NCBI GenBank assembly: GCA_030651695.1
Contig: JAUSCD010000012.1
Coordinates: 248,001 to 312,000, forward strand
Reading direction: 5' to 3'
Origin: Pseudohongiella sp.
GTDB taxonomy: Bacteria > Pseudomonadota > Gammaproteobacteria > Pseudomonadales > Pseudohongiellaceae
Length of the DNA stretch: 64,000 nucleotides
This document shows positions 44,159 through 53,368 of this stretch, one piece after another. Under the pieces are notes generated by a model. It did not search any database and was not told where the DNA came from. It saw only the letters and a list, made by a program, of their open reading frames with translations. Positions within the stretch are counted from its first letter, which is position 1; each line of letters begins with the position of its first letter. The position numbers were made by a program, and so were the translations under genes.

Positions 44159-44178
44159 AATTACACAGTGTTAATTTT
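44159..44178. promoter_or_regulatory. Near-palindrome in the glcB/DUF3612 intergenic region
   Basis: AATTACAC and TGTTAATT flank AG, with TT following. The half-sites equal those at 39811, upstream of DUF2789. Just before it, at 44139-44150, is CGCAAATTTCAC. This is similar to the TTTGCGAAA/TTTGCAAA type of site known for RamB-like glyoxylate regulators. This is the obvious place for the regulator to bind. Confidence 0.5.
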
Positions 44179-44222
44179 ACAAAAACACAAATTCGGCCAC
44201 CTATCCAAAACAGTGGAACGCC

Positions 44223-45794
44223 ATGAAATCGAAAGCCAACCTGATCCGACAGTCACATTTTCTGGGCACAAAAATCCGCAATCTGCGCAAGCGCCACAAT
44301 CTGACCATCGAAGATCTGTCGTCCAGATGTATCAAAATTGACCCGGAAGCCGCGCCATCCGTGTCTTACATCTCAATGATCGAGCGCGGCAAACGCGTGC
44401 CCGGCAGGGAAATGCTGGGCATCATCGCCTCGGTTTTTCAGAAGGATGTTGACTGGTTTCTGGATGACGCCTCGACTGACGCTGAAATTACCCCGGCCAA
44501 ATCCAGTGCCGGCGGTATCCGGGGCATGGCGCTGGAGCCGGGTTTTCTGTTCGATGATCACATTCTGCAGATCGCCATACCGGAGCTGCTGGCCCAGACC
44601 GGCACCACTGGCCGCCAGTTTGCTCACCTGCTGATTCGGGCTCATCAGGAGCACCATCGCAACCATTTCCCGGATCTGGAGCGCGCCGCTGAGGAAGTAG
44701 GCCTCAAACGTCTGCCGTTGAGTGTCGAGGATTTGCTGGATATCGCCAAAAAACTTGGACTCACTATCAAATGGTTTAACCGTGCGCCAAAAGAAGTGCT
44801 GGACGAAACCGGCAGTTATTCCAACAGCACGGTGCGCTCATTTTTTGATCCGCCGGGAACGCTGTATTTGAATGATCTTCTTAAATCAGAACCGTGGCGG
44901 CTGAAATACGATCTGGCGTTGCATATCGGTCACTGCATGTTGCACAACAAAGATGGACTGAAGAGCGTGTTGCTGGCTGGGAAAAATCAGAGCCATAATG
45001 GCAGCGCCGACAGCGCCCAGTCCTTTGAGCCGAGTGCGCAGGACATTCTCAGCGCGTGGCGCGATTTTGAGTGCAGCTTTTTTGCCGGCGCACTGTTGTG
45101 TCCGCGTGTGCCGTTCCGTCAGTTGCTGGAGCGCAACAGTTATGAAGTGGGTGTACACAAACAGATTGATGTGTCGGCATCAGTGGTGATGCGGCGCATG
45201 ACAGCGGTGTCGTCCTATCCGCATTGGCATTATTTTGATGCGTATCCACCTGGAACTTTAAAAGCAGTCTACCGTGGCAACGGCATTCCCTTGCCGTGGG
45301 GAAATATGCGTCTGGTCGAAGATCCCTGCCAACACTGGGCTGTGTTCCGCATGATCAACAGTGATAACCCCGCCAACTCAGCGCAGATATCCGTGCTGGA
45401 AACCAGCGACGGCCCTCACATCTATTGCTGCGAGTCGGTGAAAGTGGAAGACATGGCAGGTAACCCGCACGTGTTATGTGCAGGCATTGATCTTAATCCT
45501 GTTCTTGACGCTCAGGGACGCTCTGGCCACGACATTGCAGCCAGCCTGAAGCAGGCCTGTGTGCGCGGAGGCGGCAATGCAGAGATCCCGGCAGCGATGC
45601 GTCAGGAACTGATCAGCGCGGCCGGCATTCTGAACATTGGCTGGATACGACGGGGTATAGACAATCCCGCTCGCGTGATATGTTCACGCGGCTCGGCGTG
45701 TCCACGCACCCCGTCGTGTTATCCGATAGCTGAGTCACCGGACACCTTGTCGGTGATGGAAAAAATGCAGCAGGCAATCCGCGCGGAGTGCTGA
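44223..45794 (+). CDS. DUF3612-type XRE-family transcription regulator of the glyoxylate locus
   Basis: A 523-residue protein with an N-terminal Cro/C1 helix-turn-helix (about 13-75: GTKIRNLRKRHNLTIEDLSS, SYISMIERGKRVPG). A large C-terminal region follows, ending in a Cys-rich stretch (RVICSRGSACPRTPSCYP) that could bind metal. The layout, HTH plus a long ligand domain, matches RamB/ScfR-type regulators of acetate and propionate use. Its divergence from glcB-aceA strongly suggests it controls the shunt. The inducer is unknown; an acyl-CoA or a TCA intermediate is plausible. Confidence 0.84.
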   Translation: MKSKANLIRQSHFLGTKIRNLRKRHNLTIEDLSSRCIKIDPEAAPSVSYISMIERGKRVPGREMLGIIASVFQKDVDWFLDDASTDAEITPAKSSAGGIRGMALEPGFLFDDHILQIAIPELLAQTGTTGRQFAHLLIRAHQEHHRNHFPDLERAAEEVGLKRLPLSVEDLLDIAKKLGLTIKWFNRAPKEVLDETGSYSNSTVRSFFDPPGTLYLNDLLKSEPWRLKYDLALHIGHCMLHNKDGLKSVLLAGKNQSHNGSADSAQSFEPSAQDILSAWRDFECSFFAGALLCPRVPFRQLLERNSYEVGVHKQIDVSASVVMRRMTAVSSYPHWHYFDAYPPGTLKAVYRGNGIPLPWGNMRLVEDPCQHWAVFRMINSDNPANSAQISVLETSDGPHIYCCESVKVEDMAGNPHVLCAGIDLNPVLDAQGRSGHDIAASLKQACVRGGGNAEIPAAMRQELISAAGILNIGWIRRGIDNPARVICSRGSACPRTPSCYPIAESPDTLSVMEKMQQAIRAEC

Positions 45795-45798
45795 GGAT

Positions 45799-46860
45799 TT
45801 AATTTCCCCCGCTGGCCGCCTGTTGCAGTTTGCCACCCCGAGCTGACACCATCAGCTCGAGAATACGTTGTGTTACCAATGGCTCCAGCCCTTCGGTATG
45901 GCCTTTGTCCAGTCGCACCACATCAGCAACCACTCTGTTTTCTGCGCAGTTGGCATACTCATAAACATCAGAGGTGCCAGGTCGCGCTTCACGACCCCAC
46001 ACCGCATAACCTGACCGGCCGGTGTCGTACAACCAACCCGCCTGCGTATCAACAACCTGCGTGTGACTGCGTGCGTCACACTGATAACGCTCTGCCCAGG
46101 GAGAGCTGTCAGGCAGGGACTCAATCTCATATTCACCAATAGCAAAAATATGCGAGAAATCACAGCTTGGCAGTGTTTCGGCAGCAGTTGCCTGCGCACG
46201 GGCCGGGGGCGGTGAACCATCTGCAAGGGGAGGTCCGAAATTGGCAACAAAAGGCGCCTGACCAATACGGCCACCCGACAAACTGAGCATGCCGTCTACC
46301 TTGTCCGCAAAAAAATCCGTGCACACCAGTCGACGCGACGTCATGCCGCCCTGACTGTGGCCGGCTAACCAGAATGACTTGATATTGTCCTGACCAAAGG
46401 CTTCGATGACCTGGTTGGTAATAGCCTGCAGATGCGCATCATCTACCTGTGGCATCCACATACGAACGCCGGGCCCCGAACCCATAGCTGCCGAGCCTTC
46501 GGCAGTCGGCGTAGCAACTACCAAGCGATATTTTTCTTTGTAGTCCATGGCAGGGAAGTAATGGCGCTGCCAGTTGGCAATTGAACCGGCACCGTGAATG
46601 TTCAGCACAAACACAAGGTCCTCGCCTGGCTGCAGATCGCATGGGTAATCGAGGAAGTATTCACGTCCGGTGACCGGTTCAGTGATGTTGCCACGCACCG
46701 CGGTTTTGGCGGCGCAGTCGCCATCCTGACAATGCACCGGTGGTGGTGACACACACGCCACTCCCAGTACATCAGCTGCGAAAGCCGCTTGTCCGGCTGC
46801 CATCAGAAACAGGGCAACAAGACTTTTATTTGCCCGATGATTCATAAATTGTCTGATCAT
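45799..46860 (-). CDS. Secreted LpqC/PHB-depolymerase-like esterase
   Basis: A 353-residue exported serine hydrolase. The signal peptide (SLVALFLMAAGQAAFAAD) is followed by a catalytic domain with oxyanion VFVLNIHGAGSIANW and nucleophile GHSQGG (SFWLAGHSQGGMTS). The closing His is probably in DKGHTEG. The fold is that of feruloyl esterase, LpqC and PHB depolymerase. Four cysteines in the N-terminal part (ACVSPPPVHCQDGDC) may form disulfides. The start at ATG 46860 is preferred; ATG 46845 is also possible. The substrate is not determined by sequence. Confidence 0.82.
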   Translation of the reverse strand: MIRQFMNHRANKSLVALFLMAAGQAAFAADVLGVACVSPPPVHCQDGDCAAKTAVRGNITEPVTGREYFLDYPCDLQPGEDLVFVLNIHGAGSIANWQRHYFPAMDYKEKYRLVVATPTAEGSAAMGSGPGVRMWMPQVDDAHLQAITNQVIEAFGQDNIKSFWLAGHSQGGMTSRRLVCTDFFADKVDGMLSLSGGRIGQAPFVANFGPPLADGSPPPARAQATAAETLPSCDFSHIFAIGEYEIESLPDSSPWAERYQCDARSHTQVVDTQAGWLYDTGRSGYAVWGREARPGTSDVYEYANCAENRVVADVVRLDKGHTEGLEPLVTQRILELMVSARGGKLQQAASGGN

Positions 46861-47123
46861 AAGTACCCCTATCTGCCAGTTTTTCTGCAATCGACTTGTT
46901 ACCCGGTTTTTCCCGAGGCCACTAATGTACACGCAGTCGCTTCAAGGAAAATACTGGAAGAGTCGGATTGGGTTAAATTTGCGATCAGAGGCTGGGCAAA
47001 TTTTACAGCACCAATATCCGTCTGTTGCTATAAAACCTGTGAGGGTTTGCGGACCACTTGAAGACAGACAACTTGCGTGCTAACGTTTGTGCTCACACTC
47101 CCCGTTAACGGCAGGGCAGAAAC

Positions 47124-47402
47124 ATGGATACCCGAATTCAATTTCGTGTAGATGAAGAGACCAAACGGTTGGCACAACAGATGGCTGAAAGCCAGGGACG
47201 TACATTGAGTGATGCTTGCCGGGAACTTACCGAACAACTGGCGGAGCAACAGCGCCGCTTGATGTCTCACGATGTCTGGCTCTCAGAACAAATTAATTCA
47301 GCCTTTGAGAAACTCGATTCCGGTCAAGCTGTGTTTCTAAGCAATGACGAAGCGAAAAGCAGCATGGCTGAATTCAAGGCCAAAATCCGCAACCGGAGTT
47401 AG
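47124..47402 (+). CDS. RelB/DinJ-type antitoxin
   Basis: A 92-residue antitoxin with an N-terminal ribbon-helix-helix fold (TRIQFRVDEETKRLAQQMAE, then GRTLSDACRELTEQLAEQQR) and an extended C-terminal part (KSSMAEFKAKIRNRS) that would wrap the toxin. It ends 3 bases before the toxin gene. Upstream, an inverted repeat GCTAACG/CGTTAAC at about 47077-47108 could be the operator for self-repression. Confidence 0.87.
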   Translation: MDTRIQFRVDEETKRLAQQMAESQGRTLSDACRELTEQLAEQQRRLMSHDVWLSEQINSAFEKLDSGQAVFLSNDEAKSSMAEFKAKIRNRS

Positions 47403-47405
47403 TCG

Positions 47406-47681
47406 ATGATCTTCTGGGAACAGCAAGCCCTTGAGGACCGCAGAAAGATTTATGAGTATCTCTACGCATTCAATCCCCTGGTGGCAGACAAGACTGACGA
47501 AATCATTGAAGACAGAGCAGGCAATCTGGTCACCCACCCTCTCATGGGCCTACAACGCTCAAACACTCAAGGCCGGATACTGGTAATTCCCGAGGTATCA
47601 ATGATCGTCTCATATTACGTGGACGGTGAATTGATTCGGATTCTGCGTGTACTGCATCAGAAACAGCAATTCCCGGCTTAA
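47406..47681 (+). CDS. RelE/ParE-superfamily toxin, partner of the antitoxin
   Basis: A 91-residue toxin: IFWEQQALEDRRKIYEYLYA helix, GRILVIPEVSMIVSYYV strands and the end LIRILRVLHQKQQFP, the ParE/plasmid-stabilisation pattern with the RVLH motif. The length and gene order (antitoxin first, 3-base gap) are standard for type II toxin-antitoxin systems. Targets could be gyrase (ParE) or mRNA (RelE); the sequence favours ParE slightly. Confidence 0.87.
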   Translation: MIFWEQQALEDRRKIYEYLYAFNPLVADKTDEIIEDRAGNLVTHPLMGLQRSNTQGRILVIPEVSMIVSYYVDGELIRILRVLHQKQQFPA

Positions 47682-47729
47682 GACGATTAGTGGCAGGCAC
47701 CTCTAAAAATCGTGCCTGCCATGATGTAA

Positions 47730-49580
47730 TCAATCCAGCTGAGTAATATCCCTGACAGCGCCTTTATCCGCACTGGTTGTCAACGCTGCATAAGCTTTCA
47801 GCGCCGCGGTGACTTTACGCGGCCTGACTTCCACAGGCTTCCAGGCAGCTTTGCCTTTGGCACACATGTTCGTGCGGCGCTGGGCCAGCTCTTCATCACT
47901 GACATCCAGCCGGATGCTGCGATTCGGGATGTCGATCCGGATGATATCGCCTTCCTCCACCAAGGCAATGTCACCGCCCTGTGCTGCTTCAGGAGATGCG
48001 TGACCAATGGACAGGCCAGAGGTCCCGCCAGAGAAACGACCGTCGGTGAGCAGTGCACATACTTTGCCCAGACCTTTGGATTTCAGGTAGGTGGTCGGGT
48101 ACAGCATTTCCTGCATGCCCGGGCCACCTTTCGGGCCTTCGTATCGAATCACTACAACATCGCCGGCAACAATCTGGTCACCCAGAATCGCTTTCACAGC
48201 GCTGTCCTGACTTTCGAAAATACGTGCCGGACCACTGAAGGTGAAAATACTTTCATCTACGCCGGCAGTTTTTACGATGCAGCCGTTTTGCGCAATGTTA
48301 CCGTACAACACCGCCAGACCACCTTCCTGACTATAGGCGTATTCGATGTCACGGATGCACCCTTCCTGCCGGTCATCATCCAGTGAATCCCAACGCGTGG
48401 ACTGGCTGAATGCGGTCTGGGTTGGAATGCCTGCAGGGCCGGCACGGAAGAACTGTTTTACTTCATCACTGGCATTGCGTTTGATGTCCCACTTGTCCAG
48501 AGCCTCAATCATGCTGGCACTGTGAATGGTATGTGCGTCGCCATGCAACAGACCGGCACGCTCCAGAGATCCCAGAATCGACATGATGCCACCGGCGCGG
48601 TGAACGTCTTCCATATGATACTTGGGCGTGGAAGGTGCCACCTTGCACAGTTGCGGTACTTTGCGCGACAGGCGGTCGATATCTTTCAGTGTGAAGTCCA
48701 GCTCGGCTTCCTGCGCCGCAGCCAGCAAATGCAAAATGGTGTTGGTGGAGCCACCCATCGCGATGTCCAGCGACATGGCATTCTCAAACGCCTTGAAGTT
48801 GGCGATGTTGCGTGGCAATACCGACTCGTCGTCCTGCTCGTAATAGCGCTTGGTGATTTCAACGATGGTGCGGCCAGCCTGCAGGAACAACTCTTTCCGG
48901 TCAGAGTGCGTCGCCAGTGTGGAGCCATTGCCGGGCAAGCCCAGACCCAATGCTTCTACCAGACAGTTCATGGAGTTGGCAGTGAACATACCTGAGCACG
49001 AGCCGCAGGTTGGACACGCAGAGCGCTCATACTCGGCCGCCTGCTCGTCGCTGACATTGTCATCTGCCCCGGCCACCATGGCGTCTACCAGATCCAGCTT
49101 GATGATCTGACCTGCGAGTTTGGTTTTGCCCGCTTCCATCGGGCCACCGGAAACAAACACCACAGGGATGTTCAGACGCAATGCTGCCATCAGCATGCCC
49201 GGGGTGATTTTGTCGCAATTGGAGATGCACACCAGTGCATCGGCACAGTGAGCGTTAACCATGTACTCAACGGAGTCAGCAATAATCTCACGCGACGGCA
49301 GGCTGTACAGCATGCCGTCATGACCCATGGCGATACCGTCATCCACCGCGATGGTGTTGAATTCTTTGGCAACACCGCCGGCTTTTTCGATTTCACGTGC
49401 GACCAGTTGCCCCATGTCTTTGAGATGGACATGGCCAGGCACAAACTGGGTGAAGGAGTTGGACACTGCAATAATCGGTTTACTGAAGTCCGCAGTGGTC
49501 ATACCGGTGGCGCGCCAAAGAGCACGGGCGCCACTCATGTTTCTGCCCTTGGTGGAGGTATGGGATTTATAAACAGGCAT
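47730..49580 (-). CDS. ilvD: Dihydroxy-acid dehydratase
   Basis: It catalyses the dehydration step common to isoleucine and valine synthesis, using an Fe-S cluster. The 616-residue length is the family norm. Cluster cysteines are in [11 protein letters not shown] and [19 protein letters not shown]; the substrate Lys/Glu region [12 protein letters not shown] is kept. ATG 49580 has AAGGA 8 bases before. It is not part of an ilvBNC cluster here. Upstream is a 477-base gap shared with the porin gene. Confidence 0.97.
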   Translation of the reverse strand: MPVYKSHTSTKGRNMSGARALWRATGMTTADFSKPIIAVSNSFTQFVPGHVHLKDMGQLVAREIEKAGGVAKEFNTIAVDDGIAMGHDGMLYSLPSREIIADSVEYMVNAHCADALVCISNCDKITPGMLMAALRLNIPVVFVSGGPMEAGKTKLAGQIIKLDLVDAMVAGADDNVSDEQAAEYERSACPTCGSCSGMFTANSMNCLVEALGLGLPGNGSTLATHSDRKELFLQAGRTIVEITKRYYEQDDESVLPRNIANFKAFENAMSLDIAMGGSTNTILHLLAAAQEAELDFTLKDIDRLSRKVPQLCKVAPSTPKYHMEDVHRAGGIMSILGSLERAGLLHGDAHTIHSASMIEALDKWDIKRNASDEVKQFFRAGPAGIPTQTAFSQSTRWDSLDDDRQEGCIRDIEYAYSQEGGLAVLYGNIAQNGCIVKTAGVDESIFTFSGPARIFESQDSAVKAILGDQIVAGDVVVIRYEGPKGGPGMQEMLYPTTYLKSKGLGKVCALLTDGRFSGGTSGLSIGHASPEAAQGGDIALVEEGDIIRIDIPNRSIRLDVSDEELAQRRTNMCAKGKAAWKPVEVRPRKVTAALKAYAALTTSADKGAVRDITQLD

Positions 49581-50057
49581 GGGTATTCCTTTTATTGTCA
49601 CGTACGACTGAAAAATGGCTGGCTCGCTTACCGAGCACTTGACACTGCTCATTGTGCTCAAAGCGGCGCGATGACGGAAGTGAAATATTGTCAATCAGGC
49701 GTTGCGAAAACTGGAATTCAGCAGAGACAACCTTGTATCCGGGAGACCTGCTGAAAACCACCAATTCCGGGTCGAGCAGACTTGACAACCTTATAAAAAA
49801 CTTTAAGCACACACAATTAAGGCATAATAATGTTAGAAATATAGCTTTCTCGCATTTATAAAAAAAACCAATCGTTCGACGTCAAAAATGTTTGACGGCA
49901 ACCCCTCATATCCTTAGGATAGCCGCCGCTTACCTCTGCTGGCGAGTCCTCGTCGGCCACAAAAAAAATAATAAAGCTCTATCAGATGTGACTTCTCAGT
50001 GACTGGGCTTTGTCACGTCTGCGATTTACTACTACTACATCAATGGAGATTACCTAA
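49581..50057. other. 477-base divergent intergenic region between ilvD and the TorF porin
   Basis: The region holds no gene I can support. It contains a stem-loop at 49983-50021 (listed separately) and AT-rich DNA at 49790-49870. I looked on the minus strand for a leader peptide rich in Ile, Val or Leu ahead of ilvD, as in attenuation control, and did not find a convincing one. Confidence 0.5.
49983..50021 (+). other. Stem-loop in the 5' region of the porin mRNA
   Basis: CAGATGTGAC (49983-49992) pairs with GTCACGTCTG (50012-50021), with one G-T pair, around a 19-base loop. It lies 37 bases before the porin ATG and its SD (GGAGATTACC). It is not followed by a T run, so it is more likely an mRNA-stabilising or regulatory structure than a terminator. 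Confidence 0.5.
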
Positions 50058-50738
50058 ATGAAAAATTTGACCACAGCAGTATTGGCACTTGCCCTGACAG
50101 CAGGCGCCGTTTCAGTTCAGGCTCAGCAGACTGAAATTTCTGCTAACGTAAACCTGATTAACGATTACAAGTTCCGCGGCATTTCCCAGACTGACCGCAA
50201 CCGTGCTGTGCAGGGTGGTTTCGACTACAACCACGAAAGTGGTGCATACGCCGGCGTGTGGGCATCAACTATCGAGTTCGCTGACAACATCGAAATGAAC
50301 TACTACGCTGGTTTCACTGGCAGCCTGACCAACACTGTTGGTTACGATGTTGGTGTGCTGGTATTTGAATACCCCGGCCTGAGCGCACTTGATACTGTAG
50401 AAGTTTACGGTGCTCTGGATTACGCCGGCTTCACTGGTAAAGTGTCTTACACCGACAGCTATTTCGGTACACGTGGCCACGCCTACTACTGGGAACTGGG
50501 TCACAGCGCTGAGCTGGCTCAGAACCTGACGCTGGACCTGCATGTAGGCCTGACCGATGCACAGAGAGATCTGTTTGGTAACAAAAATGACTACCTGGAT
50601 TACGGTCTGACTCTGGGCACAGCAGTGTTCGGTCTGGACTTTTCTCTGGGCTGGATTGCTACCAATCTGAGCCGTGGCAACTGTGGCAGCAATGCCTGTG
50701 GCAGCCGCGCGATTGTTTCTGTAGGCAAGAGCTTCTGA
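50058..50738 (+). CDS. TorF-family putative outer-membrane porin
   Basis: A 226-residue outer-membrane beta-barrel (TIGR02001-type). The signal peptide ends SVQAQQ. The family signature at the start of the barrel is NLINDYKFRGISQTDRNRAV, and the barrel ends with the C-terminal Phe (VGKSF) required for outer-membrane insertion. Alternating aromatic strands (YYAGFTGSLTN, YGALDYAGFTG) are evident. A Cys pair (NCGSNACG) in the last loop is likely a disulfide. The permeant is unknown. It is monocistronic. Confidence 0.88.
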   Translation: MKNLTTAVLALALTAGAVSVQAQQTEISANVNLINDYKFRGISQTDRNRAVQGGFDYNHESGAYAGVWASTIEFADNIEMNYYAGFTGSLTNTVGYDVGVLVFEYPGLSALDTVEVYGALDYAGFTGKVSYTDSYFGTRGHAYYWELGHSAELAQNLTLDLHVGLTDAQRDLFGNKNDYLDYGLTLGTAVFGLDFSLGWIATNLSRGNCGSNACGSRAIVSVGKSF

Positions 50739-50752
50739 TAGCTCGATAAATC

Positions 50753-50779
50753 GGGCCGGGGGCAGACTGCTTCCGGCCC
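50753..50779 (+). terminator. Possible terminator of the porin gene
   Basis: GGGCCGG (50753-50759) and CCGGCCC (50773-50779) form a GC-rich hairpin 14 bases after the stop. It lacks a T run, so termination here would be weak or Rho-assisted. Confidence 0.4.
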
Positions 50780-50910
50780 AACCTGCCGTATCTTACGACC
50801 GCACTGCCTTCCTGTCGCTATATCTTCCTGTCCCCGCACCCCCTGACCGCTATAAATGCTCCGCTCGATGCAGTACGATTTGCACTCGTTTCAAATAGTC
50901 GGCCTTTTTA

Positions 50911-52095
50911 ATGCTGCGTAAATTTCCTCCTGTTACTGCCTGGTCATCAGCGCTGATTGCTGCGCTTGTAGGTTTTGGCGGCACCGTAGCCCTGGTCGTG
51001 CAAGCCATGCGCACACTCGGAGCCTCCGTTGAACAAACCGGCTCAGCCGTCACTGCCTTGTGTCTTGGCATCGCCATAACGGGCGCCGCCCTGTCTCTGA
51101 AACTGCGCATGCCTGTGGTGCTCGCCTGGTCTACGCCCGGTGCTGCCTTGCTGGCGGCAACAACACCGGGCTTGTCCTGGGAAACAGCCGTTGGTGTATT
51201 TATAGCCAGCGGGTTGATGATGACAATTCTGGGTCTGGTGCCCGTCCTGGGACGCTGGGCTGAACGTATTCCGGCCTCGATCGCCTCCGCCATGCTCGCA
51301 GGCGTGTTGCTGCCGTTCTGCCTTAAGCTTTTTCAGCTGGGCGCTACCGATCCGTTATTGGTCATGCTGGTTGTTGCTGTGTTCCTGATAGCGCGCCAAC
51401 GCGTGCCTCTTTATGCGCTGCTGTTGGTATTGGCAGCAGGTATGACTTTCACGCTGTTGCGTGGTGACCTTACACAACTGCCCCCGGGCGCGACCTTTGG
51501 CGTATTGTCTGCCGTGGTTCCTGACTTCGACGCCAGGGCCATTGTCAGTTTGGCGCTGCCGCTGTTTTTAGTTACCCTGGTGTCGCAGAACCTGCCTGGC
51601 TTGGTGGTGTTGCGAACATCAGGCTATTCCCCCAAACCGGGCCCCTTGCTGATCAGTACCGGACTGGCTAGCATGATTCTGGCACCCTTTGGCGCTCATG
51701 GCGTCAACCTTGCGGCGATCACTGCAGCCATCTGCACCAGTGAAGAGGCGCATGCTGATCGTGCCCAACGCTGGGTGGTGGGTATGATCTACGCGGCGTT
51801 TTATCTTCTGCTGGCAATTTTTGCGTCAATACTGGTACGCATTTTTCTTGCCTTGCCGTCCGCAGCAATCATGGTCCTGACCGGTATTGCACTGATTCCT
51901 GCATTGACCGGCGCCATCGAAAACATGCTGGGAGAGAAGACGGAGCGTGACGCTGCCATAGTCACCTTTCTTGCCACGGGATCGGGCCTGGCTCTGTTCG
52001 GGCTTGGCTCTGCCTTCTGGGGACTGGTGGCCGGGTTTGTAGCGCTGGGGGTAAAAACGGCGCTGGCACAAATGCGAACGGGCAATCAAAGGTAG
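50911..52095 (+). CDS. benE: BenE-family benzoate:H+ symporter
   Basis: A 394-residue membrane protein with about 12 helices. It has the BenE sequence VTAWSSALIAALVGFGGTVA, AWSTPGAALLA and the late APFGAHGVNLAAITAAICTS. BenE proteins import benzoate with protons. No benzoate degradation genes are in the window, so it may serve another aromatic acid or a distant pathway. The SD before the ATG is weak. Confidence 0.9.
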   Translation: MLRKFPPVTAWSSALIAALVGFGGTVALVVQAMRTLGASVEQTGSAVTALCLGIAITGAALSLKLRMPVVLAWSTPGAALLAATTPGLSWETAVGVFIASGLMMTILGLVPVLGRWAERIPASIASAMLAGVLLPFCLKLFQLGATDPLLVMLVVAVFLIARQRVPLYALLLVLAAGMTFTLLRGDLTQLPPGATFGVLSAVVPDFDARAIVSLALPLFLVTLVSQNLPGLVVLRTSGYSPKPGPLLISTGLASMILAPFGAHGVNLAAITAAICTSEEAHADRAQRWVVGMIYAAFYLLLAIFASILVRIFLALPSAAIMVLTGIALIPALTGAIENMLGEKTERDAAIVTFLATGSGLALFGLGSAFWGLVAGFVALGVKTALAQMRTGNQR

Positions 52096-52196
52096 CTTCT
52101 TGCTGTCCACGGCATTATCCTCGAAGTCAGAGTCAGAAACAGGAAGCACCTTTTCAAATCTTTCATGGATCAAAAATCTGAGTGCGGAGAGCAGCA

Positions 52197-53288
52197 ATGA
52201 ATGCACCTACCAACTACGAAAAGATCAGCCCGGACACCACAAACAGATTGTCCCTGATATCACGATGCAGCCTGGCGGCAGCACTTCTGCTGATGCCCTT
52301 TGCCGCTCCCGGCATCGCTCAGCAGAACGCCGCAGAACCCATCCCGGTGATCGGATACCACAATTTTGGTTTGCGTGTCAGCGACGTTGAACGCTCACTT
52401 GAGTTCTACCAGGGTCTGTTTGGCTCAGCCGTTGTATCGCGTGTGGGCGACGAAGTGGCGTTGCAGGTCGGCAACGGCCCTCAGTACTTTGTATTGGCGC
52501 CGACGCGTGAAGGTGAACAGCCGCACATCAGTCATTTTGGACTCAGCGTGACCGATACGGATCGCTACGGCTTGCAAACCAAATTGGCTGCACATGGTAT
52601 TGAGCGCACGGTTGACAGCATGGGAACTCAGACATCCCCGCTGAACCGGGCCATGCACAGCTGGCTGCAACGTCTGCCGGGTGAAAGCGATACCATGCTG
52701 GCTGACAATCATGCTCTTTTTGTGGCTGACCGCGACGGTGTAGTGTTCCAGTTGTCGGACATCAATTCCTGCGGTGGCGGCGACGATGACTGCAGCCCCG
52801 AACCAGCACCTGCCCCCGGTTTAATGCGATTGCGCGAAATCAATCACATGACCACTTATGTGTCCAATTTCGAGCTCAGCAACGATTTCTATCGCAAATT
52901 GTTCGGCATCGATAATCAGGCATTTCAGGGTACATTCCCTGTACTGGGTCTGGGCAATGGCACCCAATTCCTGATGTTTGTTGGAGGCAGCCAACCGGGC
53001 CTGCCGACCCAGCCCGGGCGCATTGATCACGCCAGCCTGAACATTGAAGATTTCACTGAGGAATCTGTGCTGCAGCACCTGACCGACTACGGCCTGAGTC
53101 CAAGGGTTGAGGGGCAGCCTGCTACACCTTTGCAACACTGGGTCAGCAGACGTATGCCTGAACGTGGTGGTGCGCCGGGTGGCACTCCGGAAGTATATTT
53201 CTCTGACCCCGATGGCATTCACATTCAACTGCAGCACCACACTTATTGTGGGGGCGGCAACGAGTTTGGTGGCGACTGCGGTCAGTAG
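52197..53288 (+). CDS. Exported tandem VOC (glyoxalase/dioxygenase fold) protein
   Basis: A 363-residue protein with a signal peptide (LAAALLLMPFAAPGIAQQ) and two vicinal-oxygen-chelate domains. Domain 1 (about 45-190) starts GYHNFGLRVSDVERSLEFYQ and has HISHFGLSV. Domain 2 (about 205-350) starts INHMTTYVSNFELSNDFYRK and has IDHASLNIEDF. Metal-ligand histidines are partly kept, while the last glutamate of a typical site reads Gln (VFQLSD, IHIQLQHH). Between the domains is a short Cys-rich linker (NSCGGGDDDC). VOC proteins are usually cytoplasmic, so the export is notable. The reaction is unknown; glyoxalase or extradiol dioxygenase roles are not shown. Confidence 0.82.
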   Translation: MNAPTNYEKISPDTTNRLSLISRCSLAAALLLMPFAAPGIAQQNAAEPIPVIGYHNFGLRVSDVERSLEFYQGLFGSAVVSRVGDEVALQVGNGPQYFVLAPTREGEQPHISHFGLSVTDTDRYGLQTKLAAHGIERTVDSMGTQTSPLNRAMHSWLQRLPGESDTMLADNHALFVADRDGVVFQLSDINSCGGGDDDCSPEPAPAPGLMRLREINHMTTYVSNFELSNDFYRKLFGIDNQAFQGTFPVLGLGNGTQFLMFVGGSQPGLPTQPGRIDHASLNIEDFTEESVLQHLTDYGLSPRVEGQPATPLQHWVSRRMPERGGAPGGTPEVYFSDPDGIHIQLQHHTYCGGGNEFGGDCGQ

Positions 53289-53325
53289 TTTCATGACAGG
53301 GGCAATGATCACCCTTGAGTTTTTA

Positions 53326-53360
53326 ACCGCCTGAGTTTGGTTTTTTAAAACGCAGGCGGT
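53326..53360. terminator. Convergent hairpin between the VOC and GGDEF genes
   Basis: ACCGCCTG (53326-53333) pairs with CAGGCGGT (53353-53360), enclosing a T-rich and A-rich loop. AT-rich tails lie on both sides, so it may end both converging transcripts. Confidence 0.6.
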
Positions 53361-53368
53361 CTAAAACT

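Noticed and set aside
49581-49830. Attenuator leader peptide for ilvD
   Set aside because: The minus-strand region upstream of ilvD shows no short frame enriched in Ile, Val or Leu codons followed by alternative hairpins.
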